Shown: positions 9,046-17,885 of the stretch, in pieces
How positions within the stretch are numbered: the first letter of the stretch is position 1
How the letters are laid out: each line of letters starts with the position of its first letter
NCBI RefSeq assembly: GCF_006543045.1
Contig: NZ_RBZW01000016.1
Location: forward strand, 119,375-183,374
Direction of reading: 5' to 3'
Source of the DNA: Salinadaptatus halalkaliphilus
GTDB taxonomy: Archaea > Halobacteriota > Halobacteria > Halobacteriales > Natrialbaceae
DNA: 64,000 nucleotides
Made by a program: the position numbers and the translations under genes
Notes under the pieces: generated by a model
Database searches by the model: none
What the model saw: the letters and a program-made list of their open reading frames with translations, nothing else
Told to the model about the DNA's origin: nothing

Positions 9046-10763
9046 TGCCCACGGTCGAGATCGACCCCGACGAACTGCGGGACCTGAGCGGTCACGAGGA
9101 GAAGGACGACGACGAACTCAAAGACGACCTCTTCGGGCTCGGCCTCGAGTTCGAGGGCCGCACCGAGGCGGGCGCGTTCGAACTCGAGTTCGCTCCCGAC
9201 CGGCTCGACCGGCTCTCGGTCGAGGGTGTGGCCCGCTCGCTGCGCTACCAGTACGGCGACGCTCGCGGCGTTCACGTCCCCGGCACGAACTCGCCGGAGT
9301 GGACCATCCGGGTCGACGACTCGGTACCCGAGGAGCGACCGTACGTCACCGGGGCGGTGATCCGCGACGTGAATCTCGACGAGGAGGGGCTCGAGTCGCT
9401 CATCCAGCTCCAGGAGAAGCTCCACGCGACGATGGGGCGCAAACGCGCGAAGGGTGCGATCGGGATCCACGATCTGACGATGCTCAAAGGGGCGGCGGTG
9501 ACCGACACCGAAAGCAATCCCACGATCGAGTACGTCGGCGTCGAACCCGACGAGGATCGGTTCGTCCCCCTCGATTCCGACGCCGAGCTGACGCCCGCCG
9601 AGGTGCTCGAGGAGCACCAGACCGGTCGGACCTACGCCGACCTCGTCAGCGAGTACGAGCGCTATCCCGCGATCTACGACGATCTCGGGCTGTTCTCGTT
9701 CCCGCCGGTGATCAACGGCCGCCGGACCGAAGTCTCGACGGACTCGCGGGACCTCTTCGTCGAGATGACCGGCACCGACCAGTGGACGATCGACAAGATG
9801 CTGACCATCGTCTGCTACGCGCTGGCCGCTCGCGGCGCGACGATCGAGGATGTCGTCGTCGAGTACGCCGATCACGAACTGCACCGACCGGACCTCTCGA
9901 CGAAGACCAAGACCGTCGCCCACGACCGTATTGAGACGATCCTCGGCATCGGGCTCGATCCCGAGGAAGTGATCGATCTGGCCGAACGGTCGGGTCTGGA
10001 TGCCGAACGGTCGGAAAACAAGGATGGAGACCTCGTCTACGAGGTGACGATCCCACCCTACCGCGTCGACGTGCTCCACCCGCTGGATGTGATCGACGAC
10101 CTCGGCCGGGCCTACGGCTTCAACGACTTAGAGCCGAAGTACCCCGACGTCGGAACCGTTGGCGGTCGCCACGAACGCTCCCGGCTCGAGCGCTCGGTGC
10201 GTGAACAACTCGTCGGTCTCGGCTTCGAGGACCTGCTGAACTTCCACATGATCAGCGAGGAAGCGAACTACGAGCGCGTCGATGTCTCGCCCGACGCCGC
10301 CGTCTACGGTGCGGGCAAGCCGGCGACGATCAAGGGCCCCTACAGCGAGGACTTCACGATGTTACGGACGTGGGTTACGCCGTCGCTGTTGATGGTCCTC
10401 GAGCGAAACACTCACCGCGCCTATCCCCAGGACCTCGCCGAAATCGGCTTCACTGCGGCGGTCGACGACGGCGAGAACACCGGTATCGCCGAACGACGGC
10501 GCGTCGGGGCCGTCCTCGCGAGCCACGAAGCCGGCTACGAGGACGCCAAAGCCCGCCTGCAGGCACTCTGTCGGCGCTTCGATGTCGATCTCGAGACGCC
10601 GCCGACAGACCACCCGACCTACATTTCGGGTCGAACCGCCAGCGTCGTCATCGACGGCGAGGACGTCGGCGTCATCGGCGAACTGCACCCACGGGTACTC
10701 GTCGAACACGACCTCGAGGTGCCCGTGGCGGGCTTCGAGTTCGACCTCGCGGCGCTGCAGTAG
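9045..10763 (+). CDS. pheT: Phenylalanine--tRNA ligase beta subunit
   Basis: Non-catalytic beta chain of PheRS, 572 residues, archaeal/eukaryal type without the bacterial N-terminal tRNA-binding domain. Visible features are the B1/B3-B4 region with KGAIGIHDL, the Phe-editing region around GTDQWTIDKMLTIVCYALA, the B5 domain, and the class II-like C-terminal core (YGFNDLEPKYP, AEIGFTA, GRTASVVIDGEDVGVIGELHP). Start codon overlaps the stop of pheS. Confidence 0.97.
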   Translation: MPTVEIDPDELRDLSGHEEKDDDELKDDLFGLGLEFEGRTEAGAFELEFAPDRLDRLSVEGVARSLRYQYGDARGVHVPGTNSPEWTIRVDDSVPEERPYVTGAVIRDVNLDEEGLESLIQLQEKLHATMGRKRAKGAIGIHDLTMLKGAAVTDTESNPTIEYVGVEPDEDRFVPLDSDAELTPAEVLEEHQTGRTYADLVSEYERYPAIYDDLGLFSFPPVINGRRTEVSTDSRDLFVEMTGTDQWTIDKMLTIVCYALAARGATIEDVVVEYADHELHRPDLSTKTKTVAHDRIETILGIGLDPEEVIDLAERSGLDAERSENKDGDLVYEVTIPPYRVDVLHPLDVIDDLGRAYGFNDLEPKYPDVGTVGGRHERSRLERSVREQLVGLGFEDLLNFHMISEEANYERVDVSPDAAVYGAGKPATIKGPYSEDFTMLRTWVTPSLLMVLERNTHRAYPQDLAEIGFTAAVDDGENTGIAERRRVGAVLASHEAGYEDAKARLQALCRRFDVDLETPPTDHPTYISGRTASVVIDGEDVGVIGELHPRVLVEHDLEVPVAGFEFDLAALQ

Positions 10764-10828
10764 CTCCGCGAGCGAAGCGAGTGGCCGACAGTGAACATAC
10801 GGTCGAGCCCCCACCTGCCGAAATCGGG

Positions 10829-11629
10829 TCAGACTCGCCGCGTGAGGTGGTCACGGACGGCTCGCTGGCAGTCTCGACAGCACGCCTCGAGTCGAAGTGC
10901 TGTCGAGAGCACCGGATACGTGGTCGGGGGATCTCCATAGAGGTAACTGACGAGTTGGTGGTGGGCCATCCCGGTCCCGTTGTACGTCGTCGTATCCTGC
11001 AGCACCGCCTGCCGGTCCTGACAGCACCTGCGGCAGGTTTCTCGGTGGATCGAGAGCGTTTCGTGGCGGTCCTGTAACTCCTCGAAGTTCAGTTCCAGCA
11101 GTGATCGCTCGTTCGCGTCGACGAGCCAGGCGATGATAGGTTCGAGTGCATCGAGTGCGGCTCGAAGCGAGTCGCGTTCGGCCTTGAGTGCGTGAGACAT
11201 CGTCTCAAGTTTGCTGCGATTCTGCTGGACTGCCGAGAGGATACTCGCTTGCAGATCGGGGGTACACTGATGATCGGTCGTCGGCGCGAGCGCGACGGCA
11301 AGTTCGGTGCCGAGTTCGGCTGCGATCGTTTCTTGGAGCGGTTCGGCTTCGTCGACGTCGTCGACGCTGTGGGGTCGAACGGTTTCGGCGAATACGTCTC
11401 GAACGTCCTCACATTGATCGCCGGCAGTCACGGGAGATCGAACGGTCGTCGAGACGGCGAGTGCGCCGCCGTTCGTCGGCTGCGGTGCGATCGATTCGGC
11501 GTTGCTCACCGGATCGAGGTCGTCGACTCGTTTCGCGAACCGATCGACCGCGTCTAATTTGTTCGCTACGCTCTCGCGTTCGGTCTCGACTCGCGAGAGT
11601 GCGCCGTGGACGTGGGTTTCGACGGTCAT
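10829..11629 (-). CDS. Unknown Cys-motif protein, second gene of metal-regulated operon
   Basis: A 266-residue protein. The N-terminal helix (HGALSRVETERESVANKLDAVDRFAKRV split over two turns) resembles a haloarchaeal family I associate with DUF7260; function unknown. The C-terminal part carries two mirrored cysteine clusters, CRRCC at 199-203 and CCRDC at 250-254, plus Cys73 and Cys122, which looks like a metal site or zinc ribbon. The ATG at 11627-11629 overlaps the stop of the upstream gene (ATGA), so the two are co-translated from the promoter at 12.5 kb. Earlier in-frame codons up to 11854 are the shadow of that gene. Confidence 0.75.
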   Translation of the reverse strand: MTVETHVHGALSRVETERESVANKLDAVDRFAKRVDDLDPVSNAESIAPQPTNGGALAVSTTVRSPVTAGDQCEDVRDVFAETVRPHSVDDVDEAEPLQETIAAELGTELAVALAPTTDHQCTPDLQASILSAVQQNRSKLETMSHALKAERDSLRAALDALEPIIAWLVDANERSLLELNFEELQDRHETLSIHRETCRRCCQDRQAVLQDTTTYNGTGMAHHQLVSYLYGDPPTTYPVLSTALRLEACCRDCQRAVRDHLTRRV

Positions 11630-12513
11630 CGGTGGGAAGCAGGTGCAACGGTGACCAGTCCGGATGGACGATCGGTCGGCTCGGTCGTGACGGTTAGCTC
11701 CCACACCGATTCGGAACCACTCGAGTGGTGTTCGGTCGCTCCGATGTCGAGTGCTCGAGTCGGAGACTGTCGAAACAGTTCGAGCACGAGCGGCAACGTG
11801 ACGACTCGATCGTCGGGCCCCTCGAGCGCGTAGTCGGTGAGGGTGACGGTCCACGATCGCGCCTCGGCGTTTGCATCTGTCGGTCGCGAGTGGAGCGTAT
11901 ACGCCTCGAGCAGTGCCACTGATTGGAGATGGGCGAGCGTCGACTCGAGCGGATCCGAAAGCAACCGATCGGACGGCAATCGTTGTGTCGACGCCAATAG
12001 GAGATCCGCTTGCTCGTCCGGGTCGAGACGCGCCTCGAGTTCACTGGCCATACTCTCGAGGAGACAGAGACAGAGTTCGTCGGTCGCTTCGATGCGCTCG
12101 GCCGCGTCGAAGTACGTCGCCATGATCGCATCCTCGAGGTCGTCGTGGGCGGAGTCGGCGATCGTTTCGAACACGACACCGGCGACGGTGTGACAGAATT
12201 CGACGACGGATGTCGTCTGGAGCGGTGTCGCTGCTGTCGATGACCCATCGTCGTCGGTCGGCGTTGGTCCGGACGGACACTGCGAGACGACGATCTCGTA
12301 GTACGGGACCTGCGGATCGTACTGACGAAGCGTAGCCCGATACTGTTCGGTCGCCTGTGCGGCCGCTCGTGCGGCTCCGCGACTCTCGAATTCCAGCCCC
12401 GACGCCGGAACCGGCCGGTCGCCCGTGCGCGCACAGACGAGCCGGTATCGTCCGGACTCGCTCGAGAGCGACTCGATGTACTGACGAATGTCGCCGAGTG
12501 TCGTTCCAACCAT
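11626..12513 (-). CDS. Unknown protein, first gene of metal-regulated operon
   Basis: A 295-residue cytoplasmic protein with a conserved-looking N-terminal block of about 100 residues (TLGDIRQYIESL, YRLVCARTGDRPVPASGLEF, AARAAAQATEQYRATLRQYDPQVPYYE) that I associate with uncharacterised haloarchaeal DUF7551-type domains; the rest is helical and acidic. Its ATG is immediately preceded by a DtxR-like palindrome and by a TATA box about 30 nt upstream, so the transcript should be leaderless. Its partner downstream overlaps by 4 bases. The regulation suggests a role in iron or manganese homeostasis; that is inference. Confidence 0.78.
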   Translation of the reverse strand: MVGTTLGDIRQYIESLSSESGRYRLVCARTGDRPVPASGLEFESRGAARAAAQATEQYRATLRQYDPQVPYYEIVVSQCPSGPTPTDDDGSSTAATPLQTTSVVEFCHTVAGVVFETIADSAHDDLEDAIMATYFDAAERIEATDELCLCLLESMASELEARLDPDEQADLLLASTQRLPSDRLLSDPLESTLAHLQSVALLEAYTLHSRPTDANAEARSWTVTLTDYALEGPDDRVVTLPLVLELFRQSPTRALDIGATEHHSSGSESVWELTVTTEPTDRPSGLVTVAPASHR

Positions 12514-12565
12514 TTTAGGCTAACCTAAAGAATAGCAGCTATATATAATTTAGGCAGGCCTAAAT
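12514..12565 (-). promoter_or_regulatory. Promoter with two DtxR/IdeR-like operators
   Basis: On the plus strand, TTTAGGCTAACCTAAA (12514-12529) touches the start codon, ATATATAATT (12541-12550) is the TATA box, and ATTTAGGCAGGCCTAAAT (12548-12565) covers the upstream BRE side. The first palindrome matches 13 of 14 bases of the right half of the bacterial DtxR/IdeR consensus (TTAGCCTAACCTAA); the second is a perfect 8+8 inverted repeat of the same half-site. A dimer on either site would block TBP/TFB or the transcription start, the expected layout for an iron- or manganese-dependent repressor of the Idr/SirR type. Confidence 0.8.
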
Positions 12566-12675
12566 AGTGGCCAGTGCCGGCGACACGCCGTAGCGCGAAG
12601 ACGTGTGGTGATTTCACCGAGGGATATCGCTCGTGCTCACAGTGCGAGCGGAAGCGACCGCAGCGCAAAATCTCG

Positions 12676-12873
12676 TTAGAATTCGTGTTCGACGTCCTCT
12701 TCGTCGGCTTTTTGGATGATGATCTTGCCGTCCCGAACCCGGACGAAAACCTCGTCGCCGATGTCCATGCCCGCGACCGCGAGTTCGTCCTCGTGGAGAT
12801 TCAAATGGACGTTGTGATAGTTGCCGTCGTCGTCTTTCGCACCGCTTGGACTCAACTTCTTTTTCCGTACCAT
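12676..12873 (-). CDS. AbrB/SpoVT-fold small protein
   Basis: A 65-residue protein that reads as a single swapped-hairpin AbrB-type beta domain: MVRKKKLSPSGAK lead, then DELAVAGMDIGDEVFVRVRD and GKIIIQKAD, the usual GD-V-V-DG-I-I pattern. Such small proteins are conserved in haloarchaea and are probably dimeric DNA-binding regulators; the target is unknown. TATA (CTTAAGTATATCC on the coding strand, about 12905-12917) lies about 35 nt upstream. Confidence 0.75.
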   Translation of the reverse strand: MVRKKKLSPSGAKDDDGNYHNVHLNLHEDELAVAGMDIGDEVFVRVRDGKIIIQKADEEDVEHEF

Positions 12874-13109
12874 CGCGGGATTCTGTTCCGAACTTCGCCG
12901 TAGGATATACTTAAGTGTTTACTCCGACACAGCAGACGATTGCCGTGGCGATCGGTCGTCGTCGCATCTCGCGCTGATCGATATTACGACGGCAGATATT
13001 GCGGAATTGTAGCGTCCCCTTTGCACTTAAAGATACCGACGCTGTCAGTCGGTTTTTGGGGGATATCTTTATGTCGGGCCGTGTGTTCGGTTGACATGGA
13101 GCGAAAACC

Positions 13110-13418
13110 ATGGTACGTGAAGACGGGAAACGAAACTTTGCATTGCGTGAGTCCGACGGGGAAGAGACGAGCGTCTTCTCGGGGAACACCCCGCGACAGG
13201 CGGCGCTCAAAGCAGCCCGGCGGCTCGAGCCGGGCTCGAGCGAGGACGCGGCAGAACGTGTCGAGCTCAAGTTACGGGAAAAAGGAACGGACAAAGTCCA
13301 CATCTACGACGGCTGGGCCTGGGAGGAGACGGCACCGGACGACAAGCCCGACTGGATGCCAAACGAGATTACCGAGGCAAACGTCTCGAAGCAAGGGATC
13401 GATCACATCGACGAGTAA
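13110..13418 (+). CDS. Non-histone chromosomal protein MC1
   Basis: Monomeric DNA-bending chromatin protein of Methanosarcina and haloarchaea, about 100 residues long as here (102). Family landmarks are all present: RNFALRESDGEE, VFSGNTPRQAALKAARRL, ELKLREKGTDKVHIYDGW, and the C-terminal DKPDWMPNEITEANV. The haloarchaeal protein is more acidic than the methanogen one. A TATA-like GGATATCTTTA (about 13061-13071) lies upstream with a short leader; another ATG in a different frame at 13096 is not used. Confidence 0.95.
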   Translation: MVREDGKRNFALRESDGEETSVFSGNTPRQAALKAARRLEPGSSEDAAERVELKLREKGTDKVHIYDGWAWEETAPDDKPDWMPNEITEANVSKQGIDHIDE

Positions 13419-13737
13419 CGTGGCGATAGCCGGCCGTTTTCGACGAGGGTACAGCAGGAGCAGCGCGAGTGCGGACGTGTTTTTGAGGTACTGCGACTGC
13501 GCTTGTCGTCCGTCCCGTCGCGTCTCGGTCGATATTGACGTGTGTCCGAAATAATATGACATGGACACTGGTACGGATTCGTTAGCTGTATTTTGGAAGG
13601 CTAGGCAGTAATTTTGCGGTTTGAGTCAATGCTTTTGGTGAGTGTGTAGATATGGTAGACAGACGACGGATGACGAAACCAAAACCGGTGTACATCGAGC
13701 GAATGGATCGTCCATCGACGATCGATAGGATGGCTGT
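13419..13737. other. Intergenic stretch upstream of nasA
   Basis: About 320 bp without a gene. It contains the inverted repeat GTGTCC (13542-13547)/GGACAC (13563-13568) flanking an AT-rich AATAATATG, and AT-rich TATA candidates at 13588-13600 and around 13646-13655 (GTGTAGATATGG), which would give nasA a 5' leader of roughly 60 nt. These are the places to look for nitrogen control of the nitrate genes. Confidence 0.4.
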
Positions 13738-15858
13738 ATGATCGGGTGGCAGTCGACGACCTGTATGCGATGTGCCGTCGGCTGTGGACACCTGCAACGG
13801 GGTGCCGACGAGGGACTCGGTGTTGCAGACGTCCGCGGTCACGTCGAGCATCCGGTCAATCGCGGACTCGCGTGTCGGCGCGGGATTCGCGAGTCCGTCG
13901 ACCCGGAGGGCGAGTGGTTGAGCCAACCGCTGGTTCGTCGCGGCGACTCCCTCGAGCCGACCGACTGGAACACGGCACTGGGAATCGTCGCCTCGGAGTG
14001 TATCGAAGCGCTGGCTGACGACCCCGACCGGGTCGCCGTCCTCGGGAGCGGCCAGCAGACCAACGAAGCAGCGTACGCGCTCGGCAAAGTCGCTCGCGGA
14101 GCGATCGGCACTCGACACTACGATGCCAACACGACGCTGTGTATGGCGAGTGCCGTAACGGCATACTACCAGGCGTTTGGTAGCGACGCGCCGCCGCCGA
14201 CCTACGACGATGTCCCCGAGACGACGACGCATCTCGTCTGGGGGGCGAACCCAGCCGTCGCCCACCCCGTTTTGTATCGCTGGATCCTCGACAGCGCCAC
14301 GGAGGCGGGCTGTGAGTTGCTCGTCGTCGATCCAGTCGAGAGCGAAACAGCCGGCGACGCCGACTGTCACGTCGCCATCGAGCCCGGCACCGACCTTGCG
14401 CTGGCACGTGCGGTGCTGGCACGCGTCGTCGACCGAGGGATGGTCGACCACGCGTTCGTCGAGCAGTCGACGACGGGTTTTGCGGAGCTCGTCGGATCGC
14501 TGCCGGCGGCGACGGACGCCGCGGCGACGGCCGGCATCTCGCTCGAGACGGTCGACCGAATCGCGGACGCGTTGGCCGAACCGACCTTGTTGTATTGGGG
14601 GATGGGGGTCAATCAGAGCGTGCAGGGGACGACGACCGCCCGCGCGTTGATCGACCTCTGTCTGGCGACCGGCAACCTTCGACCCGGAAGTGGCCCGTTC
14701 TCGCTGACCGGGCAGGCGAACTCGATGGGAGCGCGCGTCTGTGCCTCGAAAGGGACCTGGCCGGGCCACCGGGCGTTTGGCGACCCCGGCCATCGAAAGA
14801 CCGTTGCGACGACGTGGGACGTTCCACTCGGGCGACTCCCCGAGGACCCCGGTCCGGGTCCCGTCGGCATCGTCGACAACGTCCTCCTCGGCGACGTCGA
14901 TGTTTGTTGGACCGTCGCGACGAATCCGGTCGCCGGCATGCCCGACGCAGGGACGGTCAGGCGTGCCGTCGACGACGTTTTTCTGGTCGCACAGGATGCC
15001 TTCTGGACCGAGACCGTCGCGCGTGCAGACGTCGTCTTACCCGCAGCGACCTGGGGCGAAACGAACGGGACGACGACCAACATGGAACGCACCGTCTCGA
15101 GAGTGACTCCCGCGACAGTTCCACCAGCGGACATTCGACAGGATATAGATATCATCGCCGAGATCGGCAACCGAATCGAACCGGAGTTGTTTTCCGAGCC
15201 ACCGATCGACCCCGAAGGGATCTTCGACGAACTCCGCGAGTTAACCGCGGGCACCCCAGCCGATCTTTCCGGTATTACCTACGATCGCCTCGAGCGCGAA
15301 CTCGCGGTCAGGTGGCCAACGAGCGATCCGACGAGCCAGGGTGGCTATCGGTACTATGTCGCGGACGAGTCGTCGTGGTCGTTTCCGACGGCCGATGGGC
15401 GAGCACGGTTCTCGAGAGGAAATTACAGCGGGCTCGCGGAGCCGCCAACCGAGGCGTATCCACTCACGCTGACTACCGGTCGCCGCGCGGATACGTACAA
15501 CACGGGCGTTCGGATGCGGGAAACCGGTGGCGACGGACTGCCAGTCGCCCGGTTGCATCCCGAAGAGATCGTCGAGTACATCGACGCACTGGATCGGGGA
15601 CGGACGGTAATTCAATCCCGTCGAGCGTCGATCACCGTCGAAGTACAGCCCGATGATCGGGCTCCACCGGGCGTCGTCTGGATGGACATTCATCACCCCG
15701 ACGTGAACGAACTGACGCTGCCAGCGGTCGACCCCGAGTCGAACGAGCCCAACTACAAACAGTGTGCCGTCGCGGTCGTCGCGCCCGAACAAACGCCGCC
15801 GTTGAACTATGCCGGACTCTCACACCAGGGGACCGCGGACGTGCGTTCACGGGACTAA
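13738..15858 (+). CDS. nasA: Assimilatory nitrate reductase (molybdopterin enzyme)
   Basis: Cytoplasmic Mo-bisMGD enzyme that reduces nitrate to nitrite for nitrogen assimilation with ferredoxin as likely donor. The 706-residue protein has a 4Fe-4S site (Cys9, Cys12, Cys16, Cys46), the Mo-ligand cysteine in NTTLCMASAV (Cys135), the MGD-binding core (WGANPAVAHP, GMGVNQSVQGT, LPAATWGETNGTTTNMERT) and the C-terminal dinucleotide-binding barrel (LTTGRRADTYNTG, VWMDIHHPDVNELTLPAVDP). No Tat signal, consistent with assimilation rather than respiration. It lies upstream of a nitrate transporter; nitrite reductase is not in this window. Confidence 0.92.
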   Translation: MIGWQSTTCMRCAVGCGHLQRGADEGLGVADVRGHVEHPVNRGLACRRGIRESVDPEGEWLSQPLVRRGDSLEPTDWNTALGIVASECIEALADDPDRVAVLGSGQQTNEAAYALGKVARGAIGTRHYDANTTLCMASAVTAYYQAFGSDAPPPTYDDVPETTTHLVWGANPAVAHPVLYRWILDSATEAGCELLVVDPVESETAGDADCHVAIEPGTDLALARAVLARVVDRGMVDHAFVEQSTTGFAELVGSLPAATDAAATAGISLETVDRIADALAEPTLLYWGMGVNQSVQGTTTARALIDLCLATGNLRPGSGPFSLTGQANSMGARVCASKGTWPGHRAFGDPGHRKTVATTWDVPLGRLPEDPGPGPVGIVDNVLLGDVDVCWTVATNPVAGMPDAGTVRRAVDDVFLVAQDAFWTETVARADVVLPAATWGETNGTTTNMERTVSRVTPATVPPADIRQDIDIIAEIGNRIEPELFSEPPIDPEGIFDELRELTAGTPADLSGITYDRLERELAVRWPTSDPTSQGGYRYYVADESSWSFPTADGRARFSRGNYSGLAEPPTEAYPLTLTTGRRADTYNTGVRMRETGGDGLPVARLHPEEIVEYIDALDRGRTVIQSRRASITVEVQPDDRAPPGVVWMDIHHPDVNELTLPAVDPESNEPNYKQCAVAVVAPEQTPPLNYAGLSHQGTADVRSRD

Positions 15859-15865
15859 TGGTCAC

Positions 15866-15935
15866 GTCTGCACTGCGGGTTCGACTCACACCGACGGATT
15901 CGACCCTGCAGTGTAGCCTTGGAACGGTACTGGCG
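15866..15935. repeat. Hairpin repeat, copy B
   Basis: Imperfect copy of the dispersed hairpin, beginning eight bases after the nasA stop. Arms CTGCGGGTTCGACTC (15873-15887) and GATTCGACCCTGCAG (15897-15911) pair at 12 of 15 positions around a 9-nt loop; the right arm is identical to that of copy C at 37.3 kb. The trailing flank CAGTGTAGCCTTGGAACGGT corresponds loosely to CAGTCGACGsTTGGGAGG of the other copies. Confidence 0.6.
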
Positions 15936-16488
15936 GAGTTCCTCTCGATGCGATTGTCGGTGAACATCTGTCGTCTCGAACCGTGATTTGATTGACGATC
16001 ACAACCGACCGCGCGACAGCTGACAGCTGCCTCGAGTCGGCATCGGTCGCTGTACGGTTCGGCACAGAACCGTTTGTTGCGGTGTGTGCATGCGGTTTCG
16101 GATCGGAAAGGGTGCGTGATCTATACCCGTTTGATCATTTCAACCCGAGTCGAAATTCTGCAAACGATTATTTATTTCTCCACCAGAGGGGAGAAATATA
16201 CTACCGAACTACCGATCGGTTTGGGAACGATAATCTCTCAAGCGAAATTATGGCCATTCGACAACGGCAGGGTTTATTGTATGGACGATCGTCTACGACT
16301 GATGTACTATGGAACAAGAAGTGGACTCGAGAGAGGATAATTGTGGACAAATGGGGTCCCGTCTGACTGGCGGTGATCGTTCGGCCACGTTCCGTGGCGT
16401 AGTGTTGGTCGAACGGCCGTGGTGTGGCGGTGAGACCAGTCGTGGGTACGAGTTGCTGGACGAACCAACCCTGCGCGGGTGATTCTCG
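15936..16488. promoter_or_regulatory. AT-rich regulatory region upstream of the nitrate transporter
   Basis: About 550 bp with no coding frame that I believe. It is clearly AT-richer than its surroundings. It contains a 9-bp perfect inverted repeat TATTTCTCC (16173-16181)/GGAGAAATA (16190-16198) with an 8-nt loop, a TTATTTATT run overlapping its left arm (about 16168-16176), the palindrome GACGATCGTC near 16284, and a second TATA candidate (GGGTTTATTGT, about 16268-16278). The transporter may therefore be transcribed separately from nasA. Confidence 0.45.
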
Positions 16489-17817
16489 ATGCTTTCCACA
16501 AAATACAAGAATTTGTTGCTCGCGACGGCGATGTTCAATCTGGGGTTCACCATCTGGTTTTCCTTCGCGCCGTTCACGGAGGGAATCGCCGACGAGTTCG
16601 GGCTCTCGGTCGCCGAAATTGGGATTGTCGCAAGTCTGGCGGTCATCGCCGTTCCGCTCGGCCGTATCGTCGTGGGTCCCTACACGGACAAATACGGTGC
16701 GCCAGTCACGGCTGGGATTACGCTGGTCGTCGTCGGCATCGCCGCAATCATCAGCTCGTTCGCGACGTCCTACGGCGTCTTTACCGCCTCGAGGGTCGTC
16801 GCGTCCCTTGCTGGAATTACTTTCGTCATCGGCATCCAACACGTCGCCGAGTGGTTCGAAGAAGAGAACCTGGGGACTGCCGAAGGGATCTTTGCCGGCA
16901 TCGGTAACGCAGGAGCCGGACTCGGAGCCTACTTTACGCTCCCGCGGATCTTCGGCGAGGGCTACGTCGGCCCGCTGTTCGCGTCGAACTGGCGCGCCGC
17001 GTTCTTCTATACGGGCGCGCTCGCAGTCATCCTCGGCGTCCTCTACTTCGTCTTCGGCGACGCCGCCAAGAGCGAGGAAAAGCGCCAGGCGACCAAACAG
17101 GGCGTCACCCTCAAACAGTGGTTCTACATCGCCACCCGACACGGCGCCGTCGTCCTCTCGGCGGCCTACATCATGACCTTCGGCCTCGAGCTCGCGATGA
17201 ACGGCTGGCTCGGCACGTACTACCGCGAAGCGTTCGGCCAGGGCGACCTCGTGATCGCCGCGACCTTCGCCGCGACGTTCTCGATCGCGGCCGGCCTGTT
17301 GCGACCGTTCGGGGGCTACATCAGCGACCTCTTCGCGCGCAGAGAACTCGAGCCGCTGCCGTGGTTCGAGGGTCGCCATCGCGATCAGTGGACGTTCATC
17401 ACGCTCGTGTTCGTCATGGCGTCGATGTTCGGCATGACCGCGGCCGGACTGACCGGCAACATCTATATCGCTGTCGTCGCCGGCTTCTTCGTCGGGCTGG
17501 GCTGTGCGTTCTCCGAGGGAGCGATTTTCGCCCAGGTGCCCGCGATGTTCCCGAACAACTCGGGCTCCGTCGCCGGTATCGTTGGCGGGATCGGCTCGTC
17601 CGGCGGATCGATCTATCCGCTCATCTTCGCCTCGACGCTCCTGCCGAACCTCCACCTCGGCTACGCGGTGGTCGCCGTCACGATGATTCCGATCATCGCA
17701 CTGAGCGCGTGGGTCTTCCAGCCGCATATCGCCGAAAACGCGACCGAGAACGGCTGGTTCGTGGACGAAAACCCCGCACAGCCCCTCGGGAGCGGCGCCG
17801 TCGCCGACGACGACTGA
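16489..17817 (+). CDS. Nitrate/nitrite transporter (NarK/NasC-type MFS)
   Basis: Membrane permease importing nitrate for the reductase encoded upstream. The 442-residue protein has about twelve helices and the two glycine-rich nitrate-signature segments of NarK-family proteins: FAGIGNAGAGLGAYFTLP in helix 5 and AGIVGGIGSSGGSIYP in helix 11, as well as GRIVVGPYTDKYG in the 2-3 loop. Substrate specificity is inferred from these motifs and the nasA neighbour. Third-position GC and length are normal. Confidence 0.9.
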   Translation: MLSTKYKNLLLATAMFNLGFTIWFSFAPFTEGIADEFGLSVAEIGIVASLAVIAVPLGRIVVGPYTDKYGAPVTAGITLVVVGIAAIISSFATSYGVFTASRVVASLAGITFVIGIQHVAEWFEEENLGTAEGIFAGIGNAGAGLGAYFTLPRIFGEGYVGPLFASNWRAAFFYTGALAVILGVLYFVFGDAAKSEEKRQATKQGVTLKQWFYIATRHGAVVLSAAYIMTFGLELAMNGWLGTYYREAFGQGDLVIAATFAATFSIAAGLLRPFGGYISDLFARRELEPLPWFEGRHRDQWTFITLVFVMASMFGMTAAGLTGNIYIAVVAGFFVGLGCAFSEGAIFAQVPAMFPNNSGSVAGIVGGIGSSGGSIYPLIFASTLLPNLHLGYAVVAVTMIPIIALSAWVFQPHIAENATENGWFVDENPAQPLGSGAVADDD

Positions 17818-17885
17818 TATGGACCGGTGTTCCGTGTTACCGGTCATCGCTCGATCGGGAAGCGGTCACTGGTAACGAACCACGA

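Noticed and set aside
15992..16366. 124-codon frame in the nasA-transporter gap
   Set aside because: AT-rich, Arg/Phe/Asn-rich composition, no start signals and no resemblance to a family; the region looks regulatory.
16201..17847. 548-codon minus-strand frame opposite the nitrate transporter
   Set aside because: Shadow: Arg/Asp/Glu-rich with no domain, while the plus strand carries a clear NarK-type permease.
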